Made by a program: the position numbers and the translations under genes. A stretch of DNA of 64,000 nt, from contig NZ_LT630450.1 of NCBI RefSeq assembly GCF_900116045.1, positions 1,417,501-1,481,500 on the forward strand, given 5' to 3'. Shown one piece after another: positions 25,566-34,221 of the stretch. The stretch is from Desulfovibrio piger. GTDB taxonomy: Bacteria; Desulfobacterota; Desulfovibrionia; Desulfovibrionales; Desulfovibrionaceae. The notes below the pieces were generated by a model. That model had not been told where the DNA came from. It did not search any database and saw only the letters and a program-made list of their open reading frames with translations. The first letter of the stretch is position 1. Each line of letters opens with the position of its first letter.

Positions 25566-26810
25566 TTATCCCGGCAGCTGCGCCTGGGCACGCCAGGCGG
25601 CCAGCGCTTCCGGGAAGGGAGAGAGCACGCGTTCCAGCACGCCCTGCGCCAGCGAGATGCACATGCCGTAATTGGTCATGGGCAGCCCGTGGGCCCGGGC
25701 TTCGTCCAGCCGGGCCAGCATCTGGCCGCGCGTGATGGCGCAGGCGCCGCAGTGCACCACCGCGGCCGCGTCTCCCGCATATTCGGTGAATTCCTTGCCG
25801 GCCAGCATGGGGGTCTCCACGGGGCCGCCGGCCAGCCGGGCCAGCAGACGCGGGATCTTCACGCGGCCGATGTCATCTTTTTGCGCATGGTGCGAGCAGG
25901 CCTCCTGCACCAGCACGGTCTGGCCGGGCCGCAGACGGGTCAGGGCCGCCGCCCCCCGGGCCAGGGCCACCAGGTCGCCCTTGGCGCGGGCCATGAGGAT
26001 GGAGAACGTAGTCAGGGGCACGGACGGCGGCGTCAGGCGCGCGGCCACATGCACCACCTGCGAATCGCAGACCACCAGATCAGGCGGCTCCCGCAGGGCG
26101 GCAAAGGCCTGCGGCAACTGCTCTTCCGTCACCACAAGGCACAGGCAGCGGCCGTCCAGGCTGTCCCGGATGGTCTGCACCTGCGGCAGGATGAGACGGC
26201 CCTGCGGCGCCCCGGAATCCAGCGGCACCACCAGCAGCAGCGTGCCGTGTTCCGGCAGCAGGTCATGCACCAGCGGCGGCTGCTTCAGGGTCCCGGCCGG
26301 AGCCAGACGGGCCAGCGCGGCCCGGATGCCCTCCAGTCCCCAGCCTTCCCGGGCCGAGGCCCAGAGCACGGGGACCATCGCGGCAAGGTCCGCAGGGCGC
26401 CATGCCGCATCACAGGCGTCCGCCGCCCCGCGGCTGTTGACCACCACGGCAAAGGGGATGCCCGCAGCGGCCAGACGGGCGGCGGTGTCGTTTTCCACAG
26501 CCTCCCAGCAGGGACCGTCCAGCACCAGCAGGGCCACGTCCACCCGGCGCATGGCCCGCAGGCTGCGCTCCACCCGCCGGGCCCCCAGCGGGGCATCCAG
26601 ATCGTCCAGCCCGGCCGTATCCAGAAAGACCACCGGTCCCAGGGGCGCCATCTCCAGCGTTTTTTCCACCGGGTCCGCCGTGCTGCCCGGCGTGGGGGAA
26701 ACGATGGCCACGTCCTGCCCCACCAGCGCGTTGAGCAAGGAAGACTTGCCTGCATTGCGCCGCCCGAACAGGCCGATGTGCAGGCGCAGGGCCTTGGGAC
26801 TTTCGTTCAT
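25566..26810 (-). CDS. hydF: [FeFe] hydrogenase maturation GTPase HydF
   Basis: A 414-residue scaffold protein on which HydE and HydG assemble the 2Fe subcluster before transfer to HydA. The N-terminal GTPase domain has the P-loop GRRNAGKSS (16-24) and switch DTAG (64-67). The C-terminal iron-sulfur domain has C305-x-H307 and H353-C354-x-x-C357, matching the CxH...HCxxC HydF motif. The start at 26810 follows AAGGAG. It is unusually far (about 565 bases) from hydE in the same transcript direction, and a 28-residue ORF follows it closely. Confidence 0.94.
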   Translation of the reverse strand: MNESPKALRLHIGLFGRRNAGKSSLLNALVGQDVAIVSPTPGSTADPVEKTLEMAPLGPVVFLDTAGLDDLDAPLGARRVERSLRAMRRVDVALLVLDGPCWEAVENDTAARLAAAGIPFAVVVNSRGAADACDAAWRPADLAAMVPVLWASAREGWGLEGIRAALARLAPAGTLKQPPLVHDLLPEHGTLLLVVPLDSGAPQGRLILPQVQTIRDSLDGRCLCLVVTEEQLPQAFAALREPPDLVVCDSQVVHVAARLTPPSVPLTTFSILMARAKGDLVALARGAAALTRLRPGQTVLVQEACSHHAQKDDIGRVKIPRLLARLAGGPVETPMLAGKEFTEYAGDAAAVVHCGACAITRGQMLARLDEARAHGLPMTNYGMCISLAQGVLERVLSPFPEALAAWRAQAQLPG

Positions 26811-27374
26811 GCCGAACTCCTTCTGATGGCCGCCGGTCATGCCGGACGACACTCCGTAACTTGTATGCTGAAAAAATCCTGATGCGGACGAGAGGCCGAC
26901 AGGAGAGGTCGATGCCTCCAGCCGCCCTCACGGCCTTTCCTTCCAGATATAGGGACGCTGCGGGCACCTGTCCATGCCGTCATCCCTGAAAGAGCATAAA
27001 ACACTGCACCGCCGCAAATCCCGCAGCCGCTTGCGGCAGTCCCTTCCCGCTCCCCGGCTGTCCCGTCACAGCCCCCTGTCCCCCCTGTTCCACACAGGCC
27101 CTGTACTGCATCTCGACATGAAGAACACGCCGGGGGACTCGTCCCGATCTTCCTCCGCGCCCCCGAAAACATCGGCTTCGCAGCAATCGCAGCCTTTGTA
27201 ACGGCAAGGCTTCCCCGCGCCCGTAAACATCCTCAAGGGCATCCCGCCATGTCCCCGCCCTCACAGACGAAGACGGGGACCTGCCATACCGATCAGAACA
27301 ACGTTTTTTCGGGGCTGGAGGGGGTACGGGGGAGGAAGGGGCAGTTTTTACAAAAAACGCCCTTTCCTCCCTCG
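26811..27374. other. 564-base gap between hydE and hydF
   Basis: An unexpectedly long spacer inside an otherwise compact operon. It contains the second 80-base palindromic repeat (27304-27386, touching the hydE stop) and one possible small ORF (27066-27242, minus). No clear internal promoter for hydF was recognised, so hydF may depend on read-through or on a promoter I cannot identify. Confidence 0.5.
27066..27242 (-). CDS. Possible 58-residue Cys-containing ORF
   Basis: An ATG-started frame in the hydE-hydF gap. It contains PCRYKGCDCCEADVFGG (residues 12-28) with four Cys in nine residues, then an acidic stretch EEDRDES. The ribosome binding site is weak (GGCGGG), and codon positions do not clearly favour coding. 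In DNA this GC-rich, open frames arise by chance, so this is a tentative call; the cysteine clustering and acidic patch are the reasons to record it. Confidence 0.22.
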   Translation of the reverse strand: MPLRMFTGAGKPCRYKGCDCCEADVFGGAEEDRDESPGVFFMSRCSTGPVWNRGDRGL

Positions 27375-27386
27375 TCAAAACCTGCC
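27304..27386. repeat. 80-base palindromic repeat, copy 2
   Basis: Starts TTTTTTCGGGG, then arms GGAGGAAGGGGC (27331-27342) and GCCCTTTCCTCC (27359-27370) around AGTTTTTACAAAAAAC, ending CCTGCC. It matches the element at 15012-15092 in order, spacing and apex. On the minus strand it begins inside the last codons of hydE, so it forms the hydE 3' end. Confidence 0.7.
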
Positions 27387-28439
27387 TTCCTCCCCTGCCC
27401 AAGCTTCCGGCAGCGCATGCTCCAGCCCGGCGCCCGCGATGGCGCGCCGCACGGCGTCCATGTCCACCACAGCCTTGTGGTCGTAGATGCGGTAGGCGGC
27501 CCGGCGCGCCGCCGGGGTGAAGGAAGGCATGAGCACGTTGCCGCCCGCGGCAAGGCCCTGCCGCTGTCCGTCTTCGGGGCGCAGGCTGGCCAGCGCGGTG
27601 GTGGCGGGCAGGTTGGCCCAAGGCAGGGCCAGACGCAGCACGGCCATGACCCGCAGGCACAGCTCCGTGGAGCCGCGCGGCTGCCGCCCCAGAGGGGTGT
27701 CGGCCTGGGGCACGAAGGGCCCGGCCCCGCACATGGCCACGCGCATGTCCCGCACCAGCAGGATGTCGTCCACCAGACTTTCGGGGCGCTGGCCGGGCAC
27801 GCCGACCATGAAGCCGGAGCCCACCTCATAGCCCAGTTCCGCCAGCCAGGAGAGGGCCCGCAGCCGGTCGGCCAGCCGATAGCCGGGATGCAGGGCGGCA
27901 TAGAGACGGGCATCGGCGGTCTCGTGCTTGAGCAGGAAGCGGTCGGCCCCGGCCTCACGCCACAGGGCGTACCATTCGCGCGGCTGCTCGCCCACGCTCA
28001 GGGTCACGGGCAGGCCGAAGCGCTCCTTGAGGCCGCGCACCACCTGGGCCAGCCAGAGGGGGTTGCGGGCCGTCTCGCCCGATTGCAGCACCAGCGTGTC
28101 CACCCCGGCGGCCACGGCCTGCGACGCGGCCCGCAGCAGCTCCGCCGCCGACAGGCTGTAGCGGGCCAGGTGCCTGTTCTCGTGGCGCAGGCCGCAATAG
28201 CGGCAGTTGCGGCGGCAGACATTGGAAAACTCCAGCAGACCGCGCACATGCACATGCCGCCCCTTGTGCCGCAGACGGCACTGGTGCGCCAGGGCCCGCA
28301 ATTCCGGCCAGGGCAGGTCGAAAAGCAGCTCGCGCACTTCGGCCCGGGAAAGGGCGGGGATGGACGTGGGGGCAGCTGAAGAACGGGCGGCCTCGGGACT
28401 GGCCGTCACGGGGGAGGACGGCGGTGCGGATTCCGGCAT
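27375..28439 (-). CDS. hydE: [FeFe] hydrogenase maturation radical SAM protein HydE
   Basis: A 354-residue radical SAM enzyme that supplies part of the dithiomethylamine-bridged 2Fe precursor of the H-cluster. The SAM cluster motif is C75-x3-C79-x2-C82 (CRRNCRYCGLR), in FSNVCRRNCRYCG. The later VLQSGE and VGSGFMVGVPGQ segments also match HydE. The extra N-terminal 25 residues (rich in Ser, Pro, Ala) before SIPALSR are not conserved. AGGAGAT precedes the ATG at 28439. It lies 139 bases after hydG. Confidence 0.93.
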   Translation of the reverse strand: MPESAPPSSPVTASPEAARSSAAPTSIPALSRAEVRELLFDLPWPELRALAHQCRLRHKGRHVHVRGLLEFSNVCRRNCRYCGLRHENRHLARYSLSAAELLRAASQAVAAGVDTLVLQSGETARNPLWLAQVVRGLKERFGLPVTLSVGEQPREWYALWREAGADRFLLKHETADARLYAALHPGYRLADRLRALSWLAELGYEVGSGFMVGVPGQRPESLVDDILLVRDMRVAMCGAGPFVPQADTPLGRQPRGSTELCLRVMAVLRLALPWANLPATTALASLRPEDGQRQGLAAGGNVLMPSFTPAARRAAYRIYDHKAVVDMDAVRRAIAGAGLEHALPEAWAGEEGRF

Positions 28440-28578
28440 GACGGGATCTCCTGGGAAGAGCGGCGGGACAGGAAGGGCCTGCCCGCGGGAAGGATGGACG
28501 GAAAAGGCGGCCAAAACACGCGGAGGACGCCCGGGGCCGCTCCCGGCGGACAGGAGCAGCCCCGGAAAGGATACCGCC

Positions 28579-29997
28579 CTAGAAGCGGAAGTCCCGCTGC
28601 CCGGCCTCGATGGCGCTCAGGCACCGGATGGTGCGGGCGCGCACCTTGTCGCTGGGGATCTTGTCCAGTTCCTTCGCGATCATGTCCAGGCCCACGGCCC
28701 GGGTGGCGGGCGAGGCATAGTCCTGCAGATATTCCTTGAGGGTCAGCAGGGCATTGGGGTGGCAGCAGTTGAGGATCTGGCGGCTCTTGCACAGGCTCAT
28801 GAAGCGGTCGCCGGTGCGGCCCTCGCGGTAACAGGCCGTGCAGAAGCTGGGGATGTGGCCCTGATCCATGAGCCAGCGGACCACCTCGTCCAGGGTGCGG
28901 CGGTCGCTGACATCGAACTGGGCGGAGTTCTCGTCCTCGGGTTCGGGCTCGCAGTAGCCGCCCACGCTGGTGCGGGACGCGCCGCTGATCTGCGAGACGC
29001 CCAGGGGCAGCACCTTTTCGCGCACGGCCTGGCTCTCGCGGGTGGAGATGATCATGCCGGTGTAGGGCACGGCCACACGGATGCAGGCGCAGATGCGGGC
29101 AAAGGTCTCGTCGTCGATACCGTTGTCGAAGACGTCGGGGTCGATGTCGTCGGCCTTCTTGATGCGCGGCACGCTGATGGTGTGCGGGCCCACGCCGTGT
29201 ACGGCCTCCAGATGCTCGGCATGCATGAGCAGGGCCGCGAACTCGTAGCGGTAGCCTTCCAGGCCGAAGAGCACGCCCAGGCCCACGTCGTCGATGCCGC
29301 CCTGCATGGCGCGGTCCATGGCTTCGGTATGCCAGGCGTAATCATGCTTGGGGCCCGCGGGATGGAGCTTTTCGTAGCTCTGCTTGTGGTAGGTCTCCTG
29401 GAACAGGATGTAGGTGCCGATGCCCGCCTCCCTGAGCATCCGGTATTCCTCCACGGTGGTGGCCGCGATGTTCACGTTGACGCGGCGGATGGCCCCGTTC
29501 CTGTGACGGATGCCGTAGATGGTGCGGATGCAGTCGAGGATGTAGCTGATGGGGTTCATGGCGGGGTGCTCGCCCGCTTCCAGGGCCAGGCGCTTGTGGC
29601 CCATGTCCTGCAGGGCGATGACCTCGCGGGCCACCTCCTCCTGGGTCAGCTTCTTGCGGATGATGTGCTTGTTGCGGGCGTGGTAGGGGCAGTAGACGCA
29701 GCTGTTGACGCAGTAATTGGACAGGTACAGCGGCGCGAACATGACGATGCGGTTGCCGTAGAACTCGTGCTTGATGCGGTTGGCCAGCCGGTACAGGGCC
29801 TCCACCCTGTCCGGCAGCTCACAGGCCAGCAGGACGGAGGCTTCCCGGTGGCTCAGGCCCTTGCAGAGCGCGGCTTTGGCAAGGATGCCGTCGATGAGCC
29901 CGGCATCGCGGGCATGTTCCGCCGCCCAGGCAAGGGTCTCCTGCACCTCTTCGTGATCTATGAATTCTTCGGCATGCAGGGAATGGGGATCGTACAT
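28579..29997 (-). CDS. hydG: [FeFe] hydrogenase maturation radical SAM protein HydG
   Basis: A 472-residue tyrosine lyase that yields CO and cyanide for the H-cluster. The radical SAM motif is C96-x3-C100-x2-C103 (CVNSCVYCPY), and the C-terminal auxiliary-cluster cysteines lie in CTACYREGRTGDRFM and the following ILNCCHPNAL region. Length is normal. The ATG is preceded by AGAGG. It follows hydB by 110 bases with no terminator, consistent with one transcript with the structural genes. Confidence 0.95.
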   Translation of the reverse strand: MYDPHSLHAEEFIDHEEVQETLAWAAEHARDAGLIDGILAKAALCKGLSHREASVLLACELPDRVEALYRLANRIKHEFYGNRIVMFAPLYLSNYCVNSCVYCPYHARNKHIIRKKLTQEEVAREVIALQDMGHKRLALEAGEHPAMNPISYILDCIRTIYGIRHRNGAIRRVNVNIAATTVEEYRMLREAGIGTYILFQETYHKQSYEKLHPAGPKHDYAWHTEAMDRAMQGGIDDVGLGVLFGLEGYRYEFAALLMHAEHLEAVHGVGPHTISVPRIKKADDIDPDVFDNGIDDETFARICACIRVAVPYTGMIISTRESQAVREKVLPLGVSQISGASRTSVGGYCEPEPEDENSAQFDVSDRRTLDEVVRWLMDQGHIPSFCTACYREGRTGDRFMSLCKSRQILNCCHPNALLTLKEYLQDYASPATRAVGLDMIAKELDKIPSDKVRARTIRCLSAIEAGQRDFRF

Positions 29998-30107
29998 GGC
30001 AAACCTCTCTGGCGTGCGCCGTTTTCGGACAGGACACAGGGCTCGACAGAGAGGAACGGAAACCGTCCCAGGGTCAGGTGGCCCCCTTTCCGCAGACGGC
30101 AGGATGG

Positions 30108-30494
30108 CTAGAATTTCTGTTCGTAAGGATAGGGAGAAGCGGCGAACATCTCTACATCACGGGGATTGGGGAACGTTCCCGCCTCCACCAGACGGCGGTA
30201 CCCGGCGGACCGGTCCGTCCAGCGGGTATGCAGCAATTTCTCGGAAAGCGGGCCCAGCGGCTGCTTCAGATAGGCGGCATACAGTTCCCTGACCTGGGCG
30301 TTATCCTGCGAGGCCCGCACGGGAAAGGCGGCATCCGCACCGTAGACTCCGTTGATGCGGTCCAGCATGTAGTCCCTGATGTCCCGGAACCTGGCTACGG
30401 CCACACCGGCCATGCGCAGACTGATCATGGCGCCACCCGCGACCGCACAGGCCGCACGCAAGAAACCGCGACGGGTCAGATGCGTCATCTTCAT
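30108..30494 (-). CDS. hydB: Periplasmic [FeFe] hydrogenase small subunit
   Basis: A 128-residue subunit. It carries a twin-arginine signal, TRRGFLRAA (residues 7-15), which exports the assembled heterodimer since the large subunit has no leader. The mature part (RFRDIRDYMLDRINGVYG onward) matches the Desulfovibrio small subunit that wraps the catalytic subunit. AGGAGG precedes the ATG. It starts 11 bases after the hydA stop. Confidence 0.92.
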   Translation of the reverse strand: MKMTHLTRRGFLRAACAVAGGAMISLRMAGVAVARFRDIRDYMLDRINGVYGADAAFPVRASQDNAQVRELYAAYLKQPLGPLSEKLLHTRWTDRSAGYRRLVEAGTFPNPRDVEMFAASPYPYEQKF

Positions 30495-30505
30495 GGTGTA
30501 TCCTC

Positions 30506-31756
30506 CTAAACTTCCGCGCGGTCAAGACGTTGCCGCAGCGAAGCATACAGACTGGTGGCACGGCGCTGGGCCTGCTCCAGCAACGTGGGCATGACAGGCT
30601 GCCCGCCGCCGCAGACGCAACCTCCGGGACAGGCCATGAACTCGATGAAGTGATACGGCGACCTGCCCGCACGCACCTCATCACACACTTTTTTGAAACG
30701 TCTGGCTCCATGGACCACAGCTACGCGCAGCTCCGTGCCCTTGATGGTCAGCGTGGCTTCCTTGAGGCCGTCCAGTCCGCGCACGGCCCTGAAATCCCAG
30801 CTCCGGGGCTTGCCGCCCGTGATGGCTTCATAGGCGTAGCGCAGGGCGGCTTCCATGACACCGCCGCTGACGCCGAAGATGGTGGCCCCGCCCGACGATT
30901 CGCCCATCAGGCTGTCGCGGCCGCCATCGGGCAGCGAGGCAAAGTCGATACCGGCTTTCTTGATGAGCCAGGCCAGCTCGCGGGTCGTGATGGTGGCGTC
31001 GATGTCGCGCCGGCCACTGGCCGCGAGCTCAGGCCGCAACCCTTCGTATTTCTTGGCGATACAGGGCATGATGGAGACGGTGTAGACCGTATCGGGAGCA
31101 TAGCCCATGCGCTCCGCACCGTAGGTCTTGGCCAGGGCACCGTTCATGCCTATGGGCGACTTGCAGGACGAGAAATGCGGCAGCAGGTCGGGATAAAAGG
31201 TCTCGGCATATTTCTGCCAGCCCGGACAGCAGGACGTAAACTGGGGCAGGTCGCGACGCGCGGCCAGGCGTTCCACGAATTCCGAGGCTTCTTCCCAAAT
31301 GGTCACGTCCGCGGCGAATTCCGTGTCCCAGCAATGGGCGAAGCCCAGGGCTTTGAGCGCGGAGAGCATCTTTCCCGTGCTGACCGAGCCCACCGGCAGG
31401 CCGAAGCAGTCGCCCAGGGCGTAGCGCACGGCGGGCGCGGGCATGGCGATGCAGCGGATATCCTTGCGGACAAGCGCCGCTTCCAGCTCGGGAATCCAGC
31501 TCTGTTCCTCATAGATGGCCAGCTCAGGACAATGGGTCAGGCACTGGCCGCAGTTGATGCAGGCTTCGGGATGCGGGATGGCGTGCTCGCGCCCCACCTC
31601 GCCAAAGATGGCCCCTGTGGGGCAGTACTCCTGGCAGGTATCACAGCCGACGCAACGTTCGGCATCGATCTGCACGAACGGCAGGGTACCGGGATGCGGC
31701 CCCGGCTGCGGCACATGCGGCACATAGCCGATATGCTCCATCTCGATGCGCTTCAT
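30506..31756 (-). CDS. hydA: Periplasmic [FeFe] hydrogenase large subunit
   Basis: A 416-residue catalytic subunit that oxidises or evolves H2. Two [4Fe-4S] ferredoxin clusters are ligated by C35/C38/C41/C45 and C66/C69/C72/C76. The three H-cluster motifs are TSCCPGW (174-180), MPCIAKK (230-236) and [15 protein letters not shown] (373-387); the second Cys of TSCCP is the proton-relay residue. Compared with soluble clostridial enzymes the N-terminal extra clusters are lacking, as in the D. desulfuricans/D. vulgaris periplasmic enzyme. AAGGAGG precedes the ATG, which overlaps the upstream regulator's stop (ATGA). Confidence 0.96.
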   Translation of the reverse strand: MKRIEMEHIGYVPHVPQPGPHPGTLPFVQIDAERCVGCDTCQEYCPTGAIFGEVGREHAIPHPEACINCGQCLTHCPELAIYEEQSWIPELEAALVRKDIRCIAMPAPAVRYALGDCFGLPVGSVSTGKMLSALKALGFAHCWDTEFAADVTIWEEASEFVERLAARRDLPQFTSCCPGWQKYAETFYPDLLPHFSSCKSPIGMNGALAKTYGAERMGYAPDTVYTVSIMPCIAKKYEGLRPELAASGRRDIDATITTRELAWLIKKAGIDFASLPDGGRDSLMGESSGGATIFGVSGGVMEAALRYAYEAITGGKPRSWDFRAVRGLDGLKEATLTIKGTELRVAVVHGARRFKKVCDEVRAGRSPYHFIEFMACPGGCVCGGGQPVMPTLLEQAQRRATSLYASLRQRLDRAEV

Positions 31757-32043
31757 GAATCCTCCTTGGGGGAAAGCTCTCGCCCGGCGGCAGTAAGCAG
31801 GACGCTGCGTACTTTCACACCGGGGATGTTCCCCAGTTTTCCGGTCATCGCCCCGAGGGCATCCGTATTGCCGTCCACCAGCAGGGCGATGATGCTCAGG
31901 CCCCGCTCACGGTACGGCACGCCCATGCGCCCCACCACCAGATCAGCGTACTGGCTGATGATGCTGTTGACGGAAGCCGCCCGGGCCTGCCTGTCGTGGA
32001 TGGCGAGGGCCACCACACCTATCCGTTTTTCCTGACTGACCAT
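31753..32043 (-). CDS. Iron-only hydrogenase system regulator, TM1266 type
   Basis: A 96-residue ACT-like or ferredoxin-fold protein ([20 protein letters not shown], then [22 protein letters not shown]). This family is found next to [FeFe] hydrogenase genes and is named after T. maritima TM1266; its regulatory role is inferred from context in other genomes. The chosen ATG removes a 60-residue low-complexity extension and follows GGAT. Its stop overlaps the hydA start by four bases, so it heads the operon. Confidence 0.85.
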   Translation of the reverse strand: MVSQEKRIGVVALAIHDRQARAASVNSIISQYADLVVGRMGVPYRERGLSIIALLVDGNTDALGAMTGKLGNIPGVKVRSVLLTAAGRELSPKEDS

Positions 32044-32286
32044 GTCGTATCCGTGTCCCCAGGACAATGAGACGCGGCGGCACGGCCCCGGCACCCGGTG
32101 CGCCGGTCCTGGCCGGCTTGCGGCCCGCCCCTGCGGGCCCGCCGCGCGATATATGCCTGCACACGGCCCCTGCCTGCATCGGATGACAATGCCCGGAAAG
32201 CGCTCAGGGGATACCGGTGGCAAGTCGGCATCCCCTGAGCTGTCTCCCCGACTGCCAAAAAAAGGGAGACAGGGGGCGTATGCAAT

Positions 32287-32313
32287 CGTGTTATTTTTTA
32301 TAAAAACGTGTTA
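32287..32313 (-). promoter_or_regulatory. Candidate control region of hyd operon
   Basis: An A/T-rich block about 245 bases upstream of the TM1266-type gene. CGTGTTA occurs twice as a direct repeat exactly 20 bases apart (32287-32293 and 32307-32313), flanking TTTTTTATAAAAA. On the minus strand TATAAA could be a -10, but no good -35 is present. The two-turn spacing suggests cooperative binding on one DNA face. Confidence 0.45.
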
Positions 32314-32355
32314 CCAGTTTTGTAGCCTCCCCTCTTCCCCGTGTCAAGGGAGACA

Positions 32356-32396
32356 GAAAAAAAGCCGGGAAGACGATCATGGATCATCCTCCCGGC
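32356..32396 (-). terminator. Terminator of group-B hydrogenase gene
   Basis: On the minus strand GCCGGGAGGATGAT and ATCGTCTTCCCGGC form a long stem with a short loop, followed by seven T residues, about 95 bases after the stop. It separates this gene from the hyd operon promoter region. Confidence 0.88.
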
Positions 32397-32490
32397 ACAT
32401 AACGTCATCATCCGTCTGCCGCAGGCCCGGACGGGCGCCCCGAGCGACGGCAGCAGCAGGCGCTCGCAGACGATGGGGCGCCGCCCTCCC

Positions 32491-33933
32491 CTATACCTTG
32501 CCCCTGGCGGCAAAGTTCTCCACGGCCCTGGCGCCCTTGGCGACGGGCATCACCACACCGGCGCCGCCCACGCAGCCGCCCGCGCAGGTCATGACTTCCA
32601 CCAGGTTGCCGGGGCAGCCGCCCTTGACGAAGGACTGCAGTTTCCTGAGGCCCTGGGGAGAAAGGCCGTTGACGGACACGGGCCGCACCTCCATGCGGCC
32701 GCCCACCATCTTTTCCACGGCGGCGGCCACACCGCCCGCGATGGCATAGCCGCGGGCCTCGTTGCTGGGGCGCTCCAGCTCGTGTTCCTCGCACTCTTCC
32801 ACCACGATCCCGCGGGCATCGAACAGGGCCCCCACTTCCTCGAAGGTGAGCACATAGTCCACCATGTCGTCGTGCAGGCCTTCCTGGCGCTTGGCCACGC
32901 AGGGGCCGATGAAGACCGTCACGGTACCGGGATGGCGCTCGCGGGCCAGTTCCGCCGTATAGTGCATGGGCGTGGCCGTTTCCGACACATGGGGCAGGAG
33001 CTCGGGCGCATGGCGGCGCACGGCTTCCACATAGGCCGGGCAGCAGGACGTGGTCATGAAGCTGTCACCGCGTTCCATGCGTTCCACGAATTCCGCGGCC
33101 TCGCGCTGCGAGGTCACGTCCGCGCCCAGGGCCACTTCCATGACATCGGAAAAGCCCAGACCGCGCAGGGCCGTGACGATGCGGGCCGGGCCGCCGGGGA
33201 ACTGGCCCACGATGGCCGGAGCCATGAGGGCCGTCACATGGCGGCCGCCGGCCAGGGCGCGGAGCACGGGCAGCACCTCGCTGCGCTCCATGACCGCCCC
33301 GAAGGGACAGGCACGCATGCAGCGGCCGCAGCTGGTGCACTTTTCAAAGTCGATCTCGGCACGGCCCTTGTCGCCCTTGTGGATGGCGCGCACCGGGCAG
33401 GCCGTCTCGCAGGGGACGTTGAGGCGCACGATGGCATGGTAGGGGCAGGCGTCCATGCACATGCCGCAGTTGCGGCACTTGTCGGGGTCGATGGTGGAGC
33501 GGCCGCGGGAGAAGGAGATGGCCCCGAAGCGGCAGCTGCCGACACAGGAACGCGCCACGCAGCCCTGGCAGGCATCGGTCACATAGTAGCGGGCCCGCAT
33601 GCAGCCCTGGCAGGCGATGTCGCAGACCGTCAGGATGGGCCAGTTGGGTTCCGTGCGTTCCAGGGCCTCTTCGGCATAGGCGCGCAGCGGGATGGAGTCG
33701 TCCGTCTCGTCTTCGAGGCGGAAGCCCATGGCGGCGCGCAGGCGCTCGCGCAGGATGGCGCGGTCCTTGTAGATGCAGCAGCGGCTCATGATCTCGCTGC
33801 CGCGCGGGCGCATCAGCAGGGGGATGCGGTCCACGTCTTCCGGCAGGGTCCCGGCCCAGAACGAACGGGCCAGACGTTCGATGACGCCGAGGCGCAGCGA
33901 ACTCAACATATTGTCACTCTTGGTAGCAGGCAT
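32491..33933 (-). CDS. [FeFe] hydrogenase, group B type
   Basis: A 480-residue, probably cytoplasmic [FeFe] hydrogenase. H-cluster motifs are TTSCCPAY (294-301), GPCVAKRQE (343-351) and VMTCAGGCVGG (447-457). Before them lie many Cys: CDIACQGC (104-111), ACQGC and SCVGSC (122-134), CRNCGMCMDAC (153-163), and CTSCGRCMRAC (199-209), enough for several [4Fe-4S] clusters. The SCCPAY and TCAGGCVGG variants differ from HydA and match the monomeric group B family, whose role is not settled. No Tat or Sec signal. AAGGAG precedes the ATG; it has its own promoter and terminator. Confidence 0.88.
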   Translation of the reverse strand: MPATKSDNMLSSLRLGVIERLARSFWAGTLPEDVDRIPLLMRPRGSEIMSRCCIYKDRAILRERLRAAMGFRLEDETDDSIPLRAYAEEALERTEPNWPILTVCDIACQGCMRARYYVTDACQGCVARSCVGSCRFGAISFSRGRSTIDPDKCRNCGMCMDACPYHAIVRLNVPCETACPVRAIHKGDKGRAEIDFEKCTSCGRCMRACPFGAVMERSEVLPVLRALAGGRHVTALMAPAIVGQFPGGPARIVTALRGLGFSDVMEVALGADVTSQREAAEFVERMERGDSFMTTSCCPAYVEAVRRHAPELLPHVSETATPMHYTAELARERHPGTVTVFIGPCVAKRQEGLHDDMVDYVLTFEEVGALFDARGIVVEECEEHELERPSNEARGYAIAGGVAAAVEKMVGGRMEVRPVSVNGLSPQGLRKLQSFVKGGCPGNLVEVMTCAGGCVGGAGVVMPVAKGARAVENFAARGKV

Positions 33934-34124
33934 GGTCTCTCCTTGCGGCGGAACGCCCGGATAAGGATGACCGTCCGGGCATGCGGACGGTGATGGCCGG
34001 AACATCCGGCACCAGGGACAGGCGCCCGGAACAGGCGCGACAGGACAGGAGCGGCCCCGGCCGCACCGGGCCTGCCGGGGGCGGGGAAGAGGAGGCACGG
34101 CGCATGGAACCGTGACCATAAAAC

Positions 34125-34138
34125 TGTTTAATCAAACA
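34125..34138. promoter_or_regulatory. Inverted repeat at group-B hydrogenase start site
   Basis: TGTTTAATCAAACA (TGTTT/AAACA arms, four-base centre) lies just downstream of the -10, about where transcription starts. It could be a repressor site. It is shorter than the usual Rex site and is not an obvious match. Confidence 0.45.
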
Positions 34139-34151
34139 AACAATTTTTGCA

Positions 34152-34180
34152 ATGATAGCGATTTTTTTCACATATTGCAA
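34152..34180 (-). promoter_or_regulatory. Group-B hydrogenase promoter
   Basis: Minus-strand -35 TTGCAA (34175-34180), 17-base A-rich spacer, -10 TATCAT (34152-34157). The leader is about 215 bases, long enough to hold regulation. Confidence 0.7.
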
Positions 34181-34221
34181 GCGGGCCCCGGCGGCCCGGG
34201 AACGGCCCCGCCCCGCCGGGC

